Under the pieces are notes generated by a model that was not told the DNA's origin, searched no databases, and saw only the letters and a program-made list of their open reading frames with translations. DNA of 64,000 bases from Lamellibrachia satsuma (lineage: Eukaryota; Annelida; Polychaeta; Sabellida; Siboglinidae). Shown piece by piece: positions 12,154 through 27,100 of this stretch. The stretch is taken from the NCBI GenBank assembly GCA_033239005.1, contig BSQZ01000026.1, positions 3,341,001 to 3,405,000 of the forward strand, given 5' to 3'. Within the stretch, counting starts at the first letter, position 1. Every line of letters starts with the position of its first letter. The position numbers and the translations under genes are program-made.

Positions 12154-12161
12154 CCGGAAGT
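12154..12161 (+). promoter_or_regulatory. ETS-like CCGGAAGT in a CpG-richer patch, possible TRAF7 promoter
   Basis: A stretch at about 12030-12210 is unusually CpG-rich for this AT-rich region and holds CCGGAAGT, an ETS core common in housekeeping promoters. TRAF7 needs an upstream non-coding exon, and this patch lies about 1.7 kb before its start codon. This is only a candidate. Confidence 0.25.
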
Positions 12162-12435
12162 TAGTCCCAACTACGTCCCAACACGTCACATTAGCCGCAA
12201 TAATTTGGTTTATGGATATGTAAGTTCATCATCGTTGATTGCCTCCAAGAGGATGTGACCAATCGCAGAAACGAACTATAATGCTTATTGTCGATTATAA
12301 AATGTATAACTTTATTGAAAGTTGACTAACAACAGCACCACTAGGCGTCGCCTCCAGTAGCGGCGTATGTTGGAAGTTTACAACGAAATGGCGCATTTAA
12401 ACATGTCAATGGCAAGAATACGCCATGCAAATATA

Positions 12436-12903
12436 GGGATCATGCCTCAGTTAGGCTTCCAGTGTGTTACACACGAATGCATATGTAGGGCATAGTAAGT
12501 TTGGATATAGGACGTTTTAAAAAATTCATACGATCTGACATAAGTGCATTTGTGTACGGACATTACCAGATTTGCTGGTAGAAGCTGTTGAGAGTGAAAT
12601 ATATATATGGTGGATTTTTAGATGATTTTAATAGGCGGAAGGATATTTGTGATTTTTTTTGGCGATTAGACACGTGTGCGTCGTAATTCATGCCAATATT
12701 GGTAAACATTGAGGGGTATCGCACATACAGGCATATTACAAGAATTAGAAATGTCTAATTTTGACAACACTCGACCAGCATGTCAGTGGGATGATGACAG
12801 CGGCTGGTGAAAACTTTTAGAATTTTTGATGGTCACGTTTTCTTATAATTTTGCAAAACGTTAACATGGCCACCAATGGGAAATGTAACTGTAGGCTGAA
12901 CCC
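12436..12903 (-). mobile_element. MITE copy B (468 bp, 4-bp target duplication TATA)
   Basis: Ends GGGATCATGCCTCAGTTA and (reverse complement of the right end) GGGTTCAGCCTACAGTTA form terminal inverted repeats, flanked by TATA on both sides (12432-12435, 12904-12907). The interior matches the element at 50382-50836 in reverse orientation, including the hairpin with ATGTTAACGTTTTG / GAAAACGTGACCATC. No coding sequence. Confidence 0.85.
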
Positions 12904-13139
12904 TATAATTAACGGTTGGATCGATTCTGACAATGAGGACAAAATGTCCACCAGTGCGGCACATCATATAAATGTCACAAAACACAAAGCTAACTCGCTT
13001 AGGTAAAATATTCTATAAGGTATACGTATAGCTTTAATGTGCTTCACGGTTTTCGTGGTAATGATGAATTAGCTGAAAAAGATCTTTTCTAGTAAATACT
13101 CGATTAGCGATTGAATTAAAATCAATTCAAAGTAATCCT

Positions 13140-14490
<1,351 letters not shown>

Positions 14491-14945
14491 CACTAAACAA
14501 AACACCCTTACCTCATTTTTATATGCTAATGCGCGCGTTCATTCCACCATTCCACATCGATTTACGTACCTGCAAAAAGCATTCTATTATTTAAAATATT
14601 TTGTTTTGCGCACGTTTGCTCCGCGCACGTACCTGGTACAAAAAACACATTATTTTATTTAAAATAGTTTGTTTTGCCCAAATAAAACCCGCGTTGCATC
14701 AGCATCTACGAATCCGTCGAGCGTCAGCAGAAGGATGGATTGAACGCATTTGCAAAGAAAACATGAGGTACCGATGTTGTTTTGCCACATAAACCATTTT
14801 GCCAGTCTAGTACCTGATCGCGGCCCCTGTCTTTAACGTCAATCCTCATAAATAAATATACTTATGTTCACGTAAATAAAATAAACTACTTAATGTGATG
14901 TTCACAGAATGGAATGAAGAGTCAACTTCTGTCCAATTCTTGCCG

Positions 14946-14956
14946 GCCGCCATTTT
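14946..14956. promoter_or_regulatory. YY1-like motif just upstream of the EIF3D start
   Basis: GCCGCCATTTT, the reverse of the YY1 consensus AAAATGGCGGC, lies 31 nt before the EIF3D ATG. Such motifs are common downstream of the transcription start of animal translation-factor genes. Site use is inferred. Confidence 0.45.
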
Positions 14957-14986
14957 TATTGTTGGCACACGAGGTTTTTTGGTAAA

Positions 14987-15109
14987 ATGGCTCGTTTTGT
15001 TCTCCCAAGGATACCTAATAATCCTGATGGGTGGGGCCCGTCAGGGTTACCCGAACAATTTAAGGATATGCCCTATCAGCCTTTCTCAAAAGCAGATCGT
15101 TTGGGCAAG
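14987..15109 (+). CDS. EIF3D: EIF3D exon 1 (start codon)
   Basis: Forty-one codons from [17 protein letters not shown] to SKADRLGK, the signature N-terminus of eIF3d. The ATG lies in ATAAAATGG-like context (GGTAAAATGG) and no upstream in-frame ATG fits better. Donor GTATGT. Confidence 0.97.
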
Positions 15110-18100
15110 GTATGTTTGTATTGCGTGCCTTTACAAATTTCAGAATACCATACGGTGACATTGCTTGCAGCAATCGTTGCAGACCAGATTGCTTTGACAG
15201 ACCGATGGCGGTGCCTAGAACTTGTACAGGCTACATGCAGTGGTGGCTACAAAACTTTTTGTGAATTAACCAACTGAATCAAAAGCAGTAATACACACGT
15301 GGACATGGCATTTAACTAGTACACTACAAGTACAAGTGGTTTCATGAGTACTACTAGTAGTAGGCAAGTTACGTTATCCATCAGGCATGTTATCAAATGC
15401 ATACCGACGCATTTGAATGCAAATGCCATTTTCCAGGAACGCATGCAAATGCAAATGTGTTGGTTACACAATATTATGCAAATGCATTTAAATAAATAAA
15501 AAATGTTTTGGCTTTATATTTGTTTTATTTAGAAAAAACAATGTAATATATATTAATGATTTAACAAATGTTGTAACATGTGACATGAAGATTTTCGCAG
15601 ACGATACAAAAATATATCACAAAACTTCAACGAGGCAAGATTGTATAAACCTACAGAAAGACATAGACAGATTACAAGACTGGGCTGAAAAGTGGCAGTT
15701 GAAATTTCACCCAGATAAATGCAAAGTTCTAAGAATTGGACATGGACACCCAGAATTTACTTATACTTTGACAACAGAAACAGGTGCAAATCCTCTGGAG
15801 TGTAGCCATGTAGAGAAAGACCTGGGCATCCTAGTTGATGACCAGTTAAAATTTACACAACAGGTACAGCAGGCAGTGTCAAAAACAAATAGATTGCTGG
15901 GTGTAATACGACGAACATATCAATACCTGGACAGGACAACCTTTCTACATTTATATAAGGGACTAGTCCGTCCTACTTAGGAATACGTAGTGGTAGTCTG
16001 GTCACCACAGTACCAGCATGATATTGATGCTCGTGAGGCTGTCCAGAGAAGAGCTAGTAGGATGGTCCCAGTACTGAGACATTTAGATTACGAATCTAGA
16101 TTAAAGGCATTAAATTTACCAACACTGACCTATCGTCGTTTACGAGGAGATATTATTGATGTGTATAAATACTTGCATGGCATTTTTACCTTTTCGCACG
16201 ATATGTTTAACAAAGACTTGTACGAAGGCACACGGGGTCATTCTCTAAAGTTGTTGAAGGACCGAAGTAAACGGGAATTAAGGAGGCATTTCTTTAGCCA
16301 GAGAGTCATTAATATTTGGAATTCACTTCCGGACACCGTCGTCACTGCACCGTCAGTAAATACGCTTAAAAATCGACTAGACAAATACTGGCGAAACCAG
16401 GCAGTCAAATATGACTACAAAGCCACACTAAGACTAACTAAGAGCGGTACATAGGCAGATTTTGCCTGAAGACCGAAGAGGATATGTATGTATGTATGTA
16501 ATGTATACAAACACATTAATTTAATAAATACAGTTATTAATTTAATAAATACAGTAGTACATTATTGTAACCACTAAATACCACTACATGAACATGTATG
16601 TAGAGTGGTACGCTGAGTCGCGCAGTTCCAGGCCTGCAGAGAGTGAGAGATGGTGGAAATGGGAGGGAGGAATAGACATTTGACCTTTTACTGGGAACCA
16701 TGGCAGGGAATGAAAGGCTAATCCTTCAGGTAGGCCAGAATGGACAGGGAACCCAAGACAATAGACTGGTGGAGTCTCTAGGAAGATAACCTGGTGGATA
16801 ATTATAGCTACCACTAATCAATCTATGGCTGAAAATGCAGGGCTGGCATTGCTAATGTTTACTCCCCCAGTGAGCTGCCACCCCAACAGTGCCAACACAA
16901 CACAAGGGAGTCATTTGTCTGCACTGTTTGATTTGTTTCAATGACCAGACAATCTCTGAAGCTATAGACCAGTTGACCTACGGAGCACTTTTCAAAGAGC
17001 TTGTGAAATTGGATTCACAGGTCAGACAATGATTTTTCGTAATCTGCTGAGAGTATTGTTCACTACAGAGCAATTTTTTCAATGGCATGTTGTGAACTTT
17101 GAAAGTGAATCTAACAATAATATTTATTAAGAATTACACATGCATTTGGTTGTGCATTTGACAAATCAAATGTTTGTGGGTCGCATTCAAATGCAAATGT
17201 TTAAGGTACACATTCACATGCATTGACGATTTTATGGAGGCATTTGAATGTGCATGCAAATGCTCAACATTCAAATGCATTTGCATTGCTCATCTGAGTC
17301 TGCACAAATTGTTTTTCTTTTTGAAGCACCCAGGGCCTAAAGTCAGTCTGAGTCACACGTGCAGCTTGCTGGCATAAGCTGTCTCTGCCATTCTGCTTGA
17401 TTATTTTCCGGTTTCATGGACTAACCACCTGACATGTAAACATAAGTAGAAACACCAATCTTTGATAATTGTCACCAATGATTGGCATAATTTTTCTAGC
17501 TTGGTGTGGTGCTGTGCCCAGTTTGGGTGGTGTCTTGCTACCCACCAATCAGTATTATCCCGCTTTGCCCTTTGAGGGCATTAACTAAGGTTAATAAGCT
17601 GACAAACTAACAAAATGATATCTTCAACCAAATGAAGGTGGTCATTAAATAGAAGAAGAAGAATAGTTTTTAAAGTTAGGGACCTTCAGTTATTTTCAAG
17701 TTACAGTGCAGCTATTTGGTGACCATGTGATCCAGGGTATTGGCAATGTTTCAGGTTGCTGATTGGACTGGCACAACCTACCAGGACCGCCGATACATAA
17801 GTAAGTACTACTAATACCAAGTTGGCCATTTGGTCATTCCATGCCAACTGCTTGTGCTTGAAGTAACCCTCTCGGATGCCAATGAAAAAATCATGAAAAT
17901 TTTTTATATGGTACAATGAAAAATGTGTGAACAATTTCAACCCATAACTCCACTTTCTCTTGCACAGATCTGTAAATTATACGTTATGTTTTCAGCCATT
18001 TTTTTGCAACTGGATGTAGATATAGCAATCTGAAATATGTCAGTTTTGGTAATTGGGATGCAGGCTTTTGAGAATCATTCCTGATGCCCAGTAACTCCAA

Positions 18101-21100
18101 ATTGTATGTACAGTCCATCGTGTTTGATGCGAGTGATCGCTTTTGCTCCCTATCGCTCACGCAACTCGATAATCTAGGGAGCAATTTATCGCTCGTGCCA
18201 ATTGCTAAAATCGCTCGCTGTCTGCCAAGGGTTTGTTTCGACAAGGACTGGTCTCTTGAGTATCAGATTCACTAGGAAAGTCTAGCCTCTTTATAACATA
18301 GTGTTCAGTGTCCAATATTTCGGCAAGGCACGTTAGGAGTTCCCATATCAGTCGTCACTGAGGAGCTACTAAACACATAGTGATTGCCGCCTGCTGCACC
18401 AAGAATGCCATGGAATGCACGGTCTGCATGTGGTTTATAAAACTTATCAAATGAGTGAAATGGCATCAATGTGTATTATTTTTAAATGTTACATGTTGAA
18501 TGTCGAACTGAATAAAATACATATATGTACAGTTATGGAATAGATTATGGATCCGATCTGATTGACTGACTAGAGGAGTAATGGGAATTGAAAATAATAA
18601 GCTGGACCTGAGTAACCGAACACATATATGAGTTTACACATGTAGTGTGAAAGTTGACTAAACATCGAAAATGATGATAGTAATAATTGTTTTACTTCGT
18701 CTCTCAACACACGTATTCATGACACATCTTCGGTACCACTTAACATGATTCACTGTTTCATGTGCGGATGACGAATTCGTATTTTTGCGCAGAGTTTGAG
18801 TTGAGTGTTAGGCATAGGCCACAGCGATTTTCGATACTGTGGAAGCATGCCATTTCACCCTAGTATTGGTTTTACCTACTATGCTGCATTTAAGACTATC
18901 TGATTTTTATACAAGGCTTATTTGTGAATCTCAATTGCAATTTTTAAACCGCTGAAGCAAAGAGCGAAGCCAGTGGCAGTGCACTGCACATGGCGACATA
19001 ACAGCAGAATGTGAAATGGTGGCGCTGGTCAATGGACCAACTAACAAATTGCTTGCCTAAATTAATTTGGCATATTTAGGTGAGCGTGATTTATCGCTCA
19101 CCTGTCGTTTTCAAATGTAAAGCAATGTATGTATGTCTTTGTAACAGTTTGTGCCGAACAGCAGACAAATCAGTTCATTGTATGGCGAAGTCATCCCCAA
19201 ACACGACGTACTAGTGGTTCTTGGAGATTTCAATGCAAGAGTTGGGAGCGATAACACTAACAGGGAAAGGATCATGGGCAAACACGGAACAAGTACAATG
19301 ACTGATAACGGCAGCAGATTGTGTGACATATGTGGGGAGAATGACCTCGTAATTGGAGGGACACTATTCCAACATAAGACAATACATAAGCTGACATGGA
19401 GATCCCCAGACGGCAGAACTGAGAGTCAAATAGATCACATCCTTGTTAATGGAAAATGGAGACGCTCTCTACAAGACGTCAAAACAAGGAGACTAGCTGA
19501 TGCTGGCAACGACCACAACCTGTTGATAGGAAAACTTGCACTGAAACTGAGAAAGACACAGGCAGGAGAGAAGAAGAAAGAGCGTTTTGATACCACCAAG
19601 CTACAACACACAGAAACCAAGCAACAGTTCACAATTGCTCTGAAGAACAGTTTTGATATTCTGCAGGAGGAAACAGAGATGACTATACACAGTTTCAACA
19701 TGGCCATGGAGCTAGCAGGGAAAGCAGTGCTAGGCTACAGAAGAGCAAAGAAAGAGCAGTGGATTTCCACATCAACTTGGGACAAAATAGACCAAAGGAA
19801 AGGAATAAAGAAAAAGCTACTCACCACAAAGTCCCCAAGACTCAAAGAAAGACTTTAAAGAGAATACTCACAAAAAGACAAAGAAGTAAAACGGAGTACC
19901 AGAGTAGACAAACGAACTTACATTGAAAACCTCACAGAAGACGCAGAAGCAGCAGCAAGTAGAAAGGATATGAAGTCACTCTACCAAATAACCAAGAAGC
20001 TGAAAGGAGATACAAGTCCAAACCAGAATCTCCCACTGAAAGATGCAGATGGAAAGATAATCACAGTCGAGAAAGAGAAGATAGAGAGATGGAAGGAGCA
20101 TTTCCAACAGGTTCTCAATCGTGCAGATCCACCCAGACTTGCAGACATCCCGGAGGCAGCAGATGACCTTGAAATCAACCTCGACCAAATCACTGAAGCA
20201 GAAGTCAGAGAAGCCATTAAAGCCCAGAAGAATGGAAAAGCACCAGGAAGCGACAGCATCTGCGCAGAAATGCTGAAAGCAGATGAACAAGAAACACCCA
20301 GAATCCTCTGCCAGATCTTCCAGAGAATATGGGATGAAGAAAACACACCAGATGATTGGAAGACAGGCACAATTATCAAGCTACCAAAGAAAGGCGACCT
20401 GGGGAACTGTAACAACTGGCGGGGCATAACCTTGTTATCAATGACATGCAAGCTTTTCAGCCGCATAATCCTGAAGAGAATATCAGCAGCTACAGATACA
20501 ATCCTCCGCCAGGAACAAGCCGGTTTCAGAAGAGGAAAGTCATGCATCGACCACATTTTCACGCTACGGCAGATTTTGGAACAAAGCACGGAATGGAACA
20601 GTACGATCTACATTGCCTTCATTGACTTTGAAAAGGCCTTTGACAGCCTTCACAGAGAATCCCTGTGGAGAATATTACGTCACTACGGGATCCCACAGAA
20701 GATGGTAAATGTTATCAAGATACTTTACACAGACGTCCAGTGTCAAGTCGCCTGTAACAGTCACATGTCAGACAGCTTTAGCGTAAAATCTGGAGTAAAA
20801 CAGGGATGCATTCTCTCACCATTTCTTTTCACCCTTGCCATCGACTGGCTGATGATAGAAACCACCAAAAATGGAAACAGAGGCATCAGATGGACACTTA
20901 CCTCGATCTTGGAAGACCTGGACTATGCAGATGACATTGGACTGCTGTCTAACAGGCACAAGGACATGCAAGAAAAGATGGACAAACTCACAAGAACAGC
21001 ATCACAGATTGGGTTAAAGCTCAACGCAGCAAAACCAAACTGATGAGGATCAACAACAAGACAGATAACCCCATCACCATAAACAACATAAACAACAGTG

Positions 21101-24100
21101 AGGCTTTGGAAGACGTTCAGGACTTTGCATACCTGGGAAGCAAAATCACAACAGATGGAGACTCTGCAAAAGATGCCACGGCTAGGATCAGAAAGGCAAG
21201 TCAGACCTTCGCTATGCTGAAGCCCATCTGGAAATCCAAGCAACTGAGATTGGAAACAAAACTGAGACTGTACAATAGTAATGTTCTCAGTGTACTTCTC
21301 TACGGCTCCGAGTGCTGGAAACTGACAGCCAAGCTAGCACACAATCTTGAGACATTCCAAAACAAGTGTCTACGGAAGATCCTAGGAGTATTTTGGCCCA
21401 ACACCATCACTAATGAAGAGCTGCACCGCAAAACAGATGCAACAGCCTTGGCCACACAGGTAAAGAAGAGACGATGGAGATGGCTTGGACACGTGTGCCG
21501 AATGTCACCTGGCGCACTGCCCAAGACAGCCTTACGCTGGACAGCAGATGGAAAAAGGAGACGTGGTCGCCCAAAAGAAACATGGCGACGTACAGTGGTG
21601 AAGGAGATGAAAGAATGCGGCCTGACATGGAACAACATCACCAAATGGGCTGCAGACCGACAGCAGTGGCGCTCTCTTGTCGATGCCTTATGTGCCACCG
21701 GGCACGAAGAGGACTAAGTAAGTAAGTAAGTAAGTATGGCGAAGTCTAAGGTTTGTGAGTACTGAGAGTAGCATTGTATTGAAACTTTCCCATGAAGTAT
21801 GTATATCAACCCTACACAAGCTCCAGTGTTTAGCTTTAGCTAACAATGCAACTTATCTTGAGTTGAACCAGATGTTTCTAGAAATAAACTGCTGTGTGTT
21901 CTAGACAAGTACTCGTCTCAATTTGGTGGTACAACCAACCAGTATGCGTACTACCACGATGAGGACGAGAGTAGCTTCCAGCTGGTCGATACAGCTCGTA
22001 TCCAGAAGCCGCCCTACCAGCGTGGCAGAAACAGGTTCACTCAGGTTAGTTTATCCAGTCTGGAATAATGTTTTGAACTGCTGGTGGCATCTTGGATTTA
22101 TTTATATAAATGGCGGCGTTTCATGTTGCCCATGGCTTGTCTGTCATGTATTGTATGTAACTGTTCCTTTGTCAGTAACTAATGTTGCCAGAGAAGCTAA
22201 AGCTAATGCATAGATGTATTAAAGCTAGATCTAGTAAGTTAACTGTTTTATGAGGCACCTACCTGCTGTTCTGTTCCGTTTGTCAGTGAACATGAACATT
22301 CACGATGGTGCTAGAGTGAATGGTGTCTGGAGCTTTTGTGTTGGACATTGTTCTGTTTTACAATGTTCTGACTTGCTCCTTAACCACACATGTGATCGCT
22401 GAACAATTTTATAGATGGCATGCAAACAGTTTTACATCATAGTAATATTACTACAATAGTAACAATACTTAATACTAATGCAGTTTATTGCACTTTAAAC
22501 CAAGCTGCTTTGGACATTCAGAGGTGCTTTATAGTGGTAAGGCATTGATAAAGCAATGGTTGATCATGAAGTGATTAAAACGTAGAATTCCCCAATGACA
22601 TTCCAGATAATTTACCAAAAAATATGCTGTTTACTGACAATAATTTTATGAAGCACCTACCTGCTGTTCTGTTCTGTTTGTCATTGTACATGAACATTCA
22701 CGATGGTGCTAGAGTGACTGGTTTCTGGAGCTCAGCGTGTCAGACATTGTTCTAATGACATTCACTTCACTACCACACACATGATAAGTTGTTACGTGTG
22801 ATACCATGTGCTTCAAATTTGAGAAAATTCATTAGGAATAATTATCTTAGCAGCATGTTAATGATAGTTGCTGTGAAATCTAGGTACGTAGTACATACAG
22901 ATTGTTATTGCTCTCCTTTTTGTCCCTGAAGTCCTAGGTGACGCTGCATCGATACTGGTCCTCGATTTTTCTTTTCCAGATATGACAGTTTTAGGATGGA
23001 GGGCTGCTAGTCTGTTGATGTGCACGTTCATTGTGCTTTTGGAGTGGGTGAGGTTCAATGGCAAGTGTGTGTGTTGTAGAACAAGTTGCGACGAGAAAGA
23101 GAACGCCGTCTGCAGGCCCAGAGCAACATGCAAGTGTTGTCAAAGAACCAGAAGAGTAGAGAAAGGTCAGTATATGACACAGTCTGCAGCGAGACTGATA
23201 CACTGGTGTATGAGTGTGGTGTGACAGCAAGTGGGACTGATACACCATTGTATGAGTGGGGTGTGGCAGCAAGTGAGACTGATACACCATTGTATGAGTG
23301 GGGTGTGACAGTAAGTGGGACTGATACACTGGTGTATGAGTGGGGTGTGACAGCAAGTGGGACTGATACACTGGTGTATGAGTGGGGTGTGGCAGCAAGT
23401 GGGACTGATACACCGTTGTATGAGTGGGGTGTGGCAGCAAGTGGGACTGATACACCGTTGTATGAGTGGGGTGTGGCAGCAAGTGGGACTGATACACCGT
23501 TGTATGAGTGGGGTGTGGCAGCAAGTGGGACTGATACACCGTTGTATGAGTGGGGTGTGGCAGCAAGTGGGACTGATACACCGTTGTGTGAGTGGGGTGT
23601 GGCAGCAAGTGGGACGTGGGAAGTTTGCCACAGAAAGGATGATACTTAGTATCCAACACAGGTGGGAGATGGGGGTGAGAACCCTGGCACACTCCCTGGT
23701 ATGTGGCAGGTTGGCCCCAGAAAAATGGTGGGATGTTGAGACCAATATATTAAAGTACCAATGTTCCCGGAACCAGAGCTCAGAGGCACCAGCATAGAGA
23801 ATTAGGCAAAATTAGCAATCTAATCATATTCCAGTCAATCCTACAGTTAGTTGGAGACACTAAGTATGTATGGCGAAAAGCAATGTTAAAAGGTAGGTCT
23901 TCATCTGATGACGGAAACTCATTATACATCCTGCTAGCTTAACACTAACAGGGAATGAATTCAATGGAGTTGATGCAGCAACAGAGAAAAGGCGGTGTAG
24001 CTCAGTGAAACTCTCACAAGGTGTTGCCACAACATAATTGTATTTTTTTATTACTGTATGGATTTCTGAGATATCGTTTTTTTCAGAGGTCTGAGATAAT

Positions 24101-27100
24101 GACTTAAACAAAAGATAAGGTAATAGATAAAGAAAAACATAAGTTGGCAGTGCCAGTGAATGGCTAGGCATGTGTATTTGGACCAAACCTTATTGACAGG
24201 TAGTGACTACAAATGGTGGTTGACTTCCCCAATGACATGTTGCAGGGATCGCCAGAGACAGCTGCGGAAATGGCAGAAGCAGTTTGGTCGACAGCAGATG
24301 GACCGTTGGAGGGATCGTGTAAGTTCTCGCAGCACAGTTCGTTTGTTCATGAATGGAAAGATTTGCCCATGCATGTCAGATTGTTTTAGGGGGACACAAG
24401 TTTCTCTTAGTCATGTGATCATATGTGTAAAATGTAAATAAATAACATTATCATTGTTATATAATTTTGGCATGCTTGTATCTCATTCATTTTAAGATTT
24501 TTACATCATAATATTATAGTAATAATAATGCAATGTTTTTGTGCAAAATAAATCTAACTGCTTTTGATATTCAGGGATTCATTAAAGAAATAAAGCACTA
24601 ATAAAGCACTAATAAAACAATTCGAAATCAAAAAGTGATTAAACAATTAAAATTCCCCAGTGTTAGTTTACGTTAAAAATATGCTTTACTAAAATGATGT
24701 GGTATTGAGTTTTATGAGACACCTACCTGCTGTTCTGTTCAGTGGACACAAACATTCACGATGGTGCTAGAGTGACTGGTTCCTGGAACTGTGCATTGGA
24801 TATTGTTCCCTTGATGTTTACTCCTTTACCACGCATAACTGCTGCAAGATTTACATTGAACTGTTGTGATTTTATGCTTAATGACAGTTCTTTTGCTTAA
24901 TGCCAGCATATATTTAATAAGATTGCTTTGCAAAGCAATACACCATAGATTATTGTTTGATGTAAACAAATTCTTGACTCGGCCTTGCTGTGCGTGTGTT
25001 TCTAGAACCAGATCCGCCAGCGTGATGCGTCTGTCATGGTGCGAGATACATGGGACGTCGTTGAAGAGATGGACTTCCCTCGTCTCAGCAAGTTGTCGCT
25101 GCCTTCTGTCAGTGACCCAGAGGATCTGTAAGTGTGGCTGAAGGTGCAAGAAGAATGTTGTCCGATTTTTTGGCTGCATTGGTCAAGGCTAGGGCTAATT
25201 ATAATCAACGTTCACGATTTGCATTAGCTGGAGTTTCAGTCCGAATTTTTTTCTGGATGCATGTTGCAGCAAATTTGTTTGTATTTATTTATTAAATACT
25301 GTTAACAACATTTATTAAATACTCAACGTTAGCCAACTCAGGTTCTTTAGGAAGGAAGTATTTAGTCACATTGCAGTTGCTGCTCAAGAGCTTTTTCATA
25401 CAAATAATTCCACCACCTTTTGTATTCCCACACACAGCTAAGTGAAATACTACATTTAAATATGTAGTTTGCCAGGACTGAGTAGACATGACGCTGTCTC
25501 CCTGCAGCGAAGTCACTTATACACATGAATGTTTCCGCTGCACAGGATGAAGTGTGGCGGTGTGGAGTTCTACGATCGTCAGTACGACCGAGTGACAACT
25601 AAGAACGAGAAACATCTGAAGCGAATCAATCGTGTGTTTCATTCCGTCACAACCACAGATGATCCGGTTATTAGGAAGGTATGGTTTGTCTCTGGCTTGT
25701 TACATGGATTTACGCAGCCCGGTTTCGTTGTGTGCTGATACAATTGTTTAATTCAAAATTCTGCCGTGGTGATTTAGTGTGTCTGAACGTACTTAATATT
25801 TTGCTTGATGCAACTGTCGTATGAGATAAGAGAGAAGACGGACATTTAGGCATTTCTTGTTTGTAATCCACACCTGCATGGGGATGATCTCAACCCTTTG
25901 AAGTTCAACATTGTTATTATGATTAACTTTATGTTGCTTATATCCTTAGGAACCTGAGCTCAAATGCGCAACAGAACAGAATCATTAAGCATAATTGTGA
26001 ACACTACACAAAATTGATTCGATGGGAGTTAACAGCTGTTTCATTTAGCAACGTATATTTATGTATTTTTCACAAAAACATTAATTACCCAATTACAGCT
26101 CATAAGGGTGGTGACATGGAGTGCATGCAGGTAGTTTCACATTGTGATTGTTGAAGCAGTGAAGCACATTGGGCTCGGGCATAGACCGATTAAACTTGAA
26201 AATGTCCTATCGACATGGCCTTGATCAGGTCATTTGTCTGATAAAATTATCATCAGAGCGGTCATGTGTCCTATCTTTTTTATCACTGCGTACACTGAGA
26301 ACAACTTTTCGGCAATTTGTCATGTCTATTTCTGGCCCTGAAGTAGGCACTTCAGCAATAATAGACGTTTTTAAAACACAGTACTTTGGTTACTAAGCAT
26401 TAGGGGTGCTGTTTTATGAAAATGTGTTAATTCCCTAGCTGCTAGGGGCTCTGCTGGTGCGAAAACTGTCCAACAAAGGGTGATCCATTAGAGCGGTCAC
26501 TGTCCACCAGGTGGCGGTTTTTGCACCTGTTTTAGTATCTAATTTGTTACCAGTGTGCCAAATCATTAAAAGTGATGCTGATTGCAATATGTCATTGTAT
26601 GTGAATGACTACAATTTGTTCATCTAATAACTGCAATAGTTTTCATTTTTATTAGTATTGTTCTTTATAACTACACTGAATTGCACGCTGTATGCTGAAC
26701 TAGTTACTGCTACTACTCAAGTCTCAAAGTGCAACCAAAATCAGTGAGCATCTTTCATGGTAGAATGTCCTGTTGTTTTTGTGGAGTCAGGACATTGTGT
26801 TTTTAGTGTACATCACTGCTGAAGTGTCACTTAGCAAGTTGTACACAGGTCGATGTATTTTAAAATTTCATGTAGCGTGGGGATGGAGCCTGAGGATAAC
26901 TGACGTAGTGTTATATGCTGATTTTAGATTGTCCCTTAGAAACATAAATGTTTTGCATAATTGTATTGTCTTGAAAGCTTGTAGCGAGTATAGTTGGTGC
27001 GGTGCGTGCGTGTGTGGTGTGTGTGTCCTAACTAATGAACCATGTCATTGCAGCTTGCCAAGACAGAGGGCAACGTGTTTGCCACTGACATCATCCTTGC

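Noticed and set aside
18110..19105. ATCGCTC-rich segment with a short palindrome (AGGTGAGCG...CGCTCACCT at 19078) as a transposon
   Set aside because: Only a 9-bp stem and scattered matches; I could not define two ends or a target duplication.
19981..20589. Minus-strand ORFs of 104-202 codons opposite the RTE-like LINE
   Set aside because: Antisense shadows of a reverse transcriptase with clear sense motifs.
22991..23745. Minus-strand ORFs of 192-233 codons
   Set aside because: Reverse translations of the 42-bp minisatellite inside an EIF3D intron.
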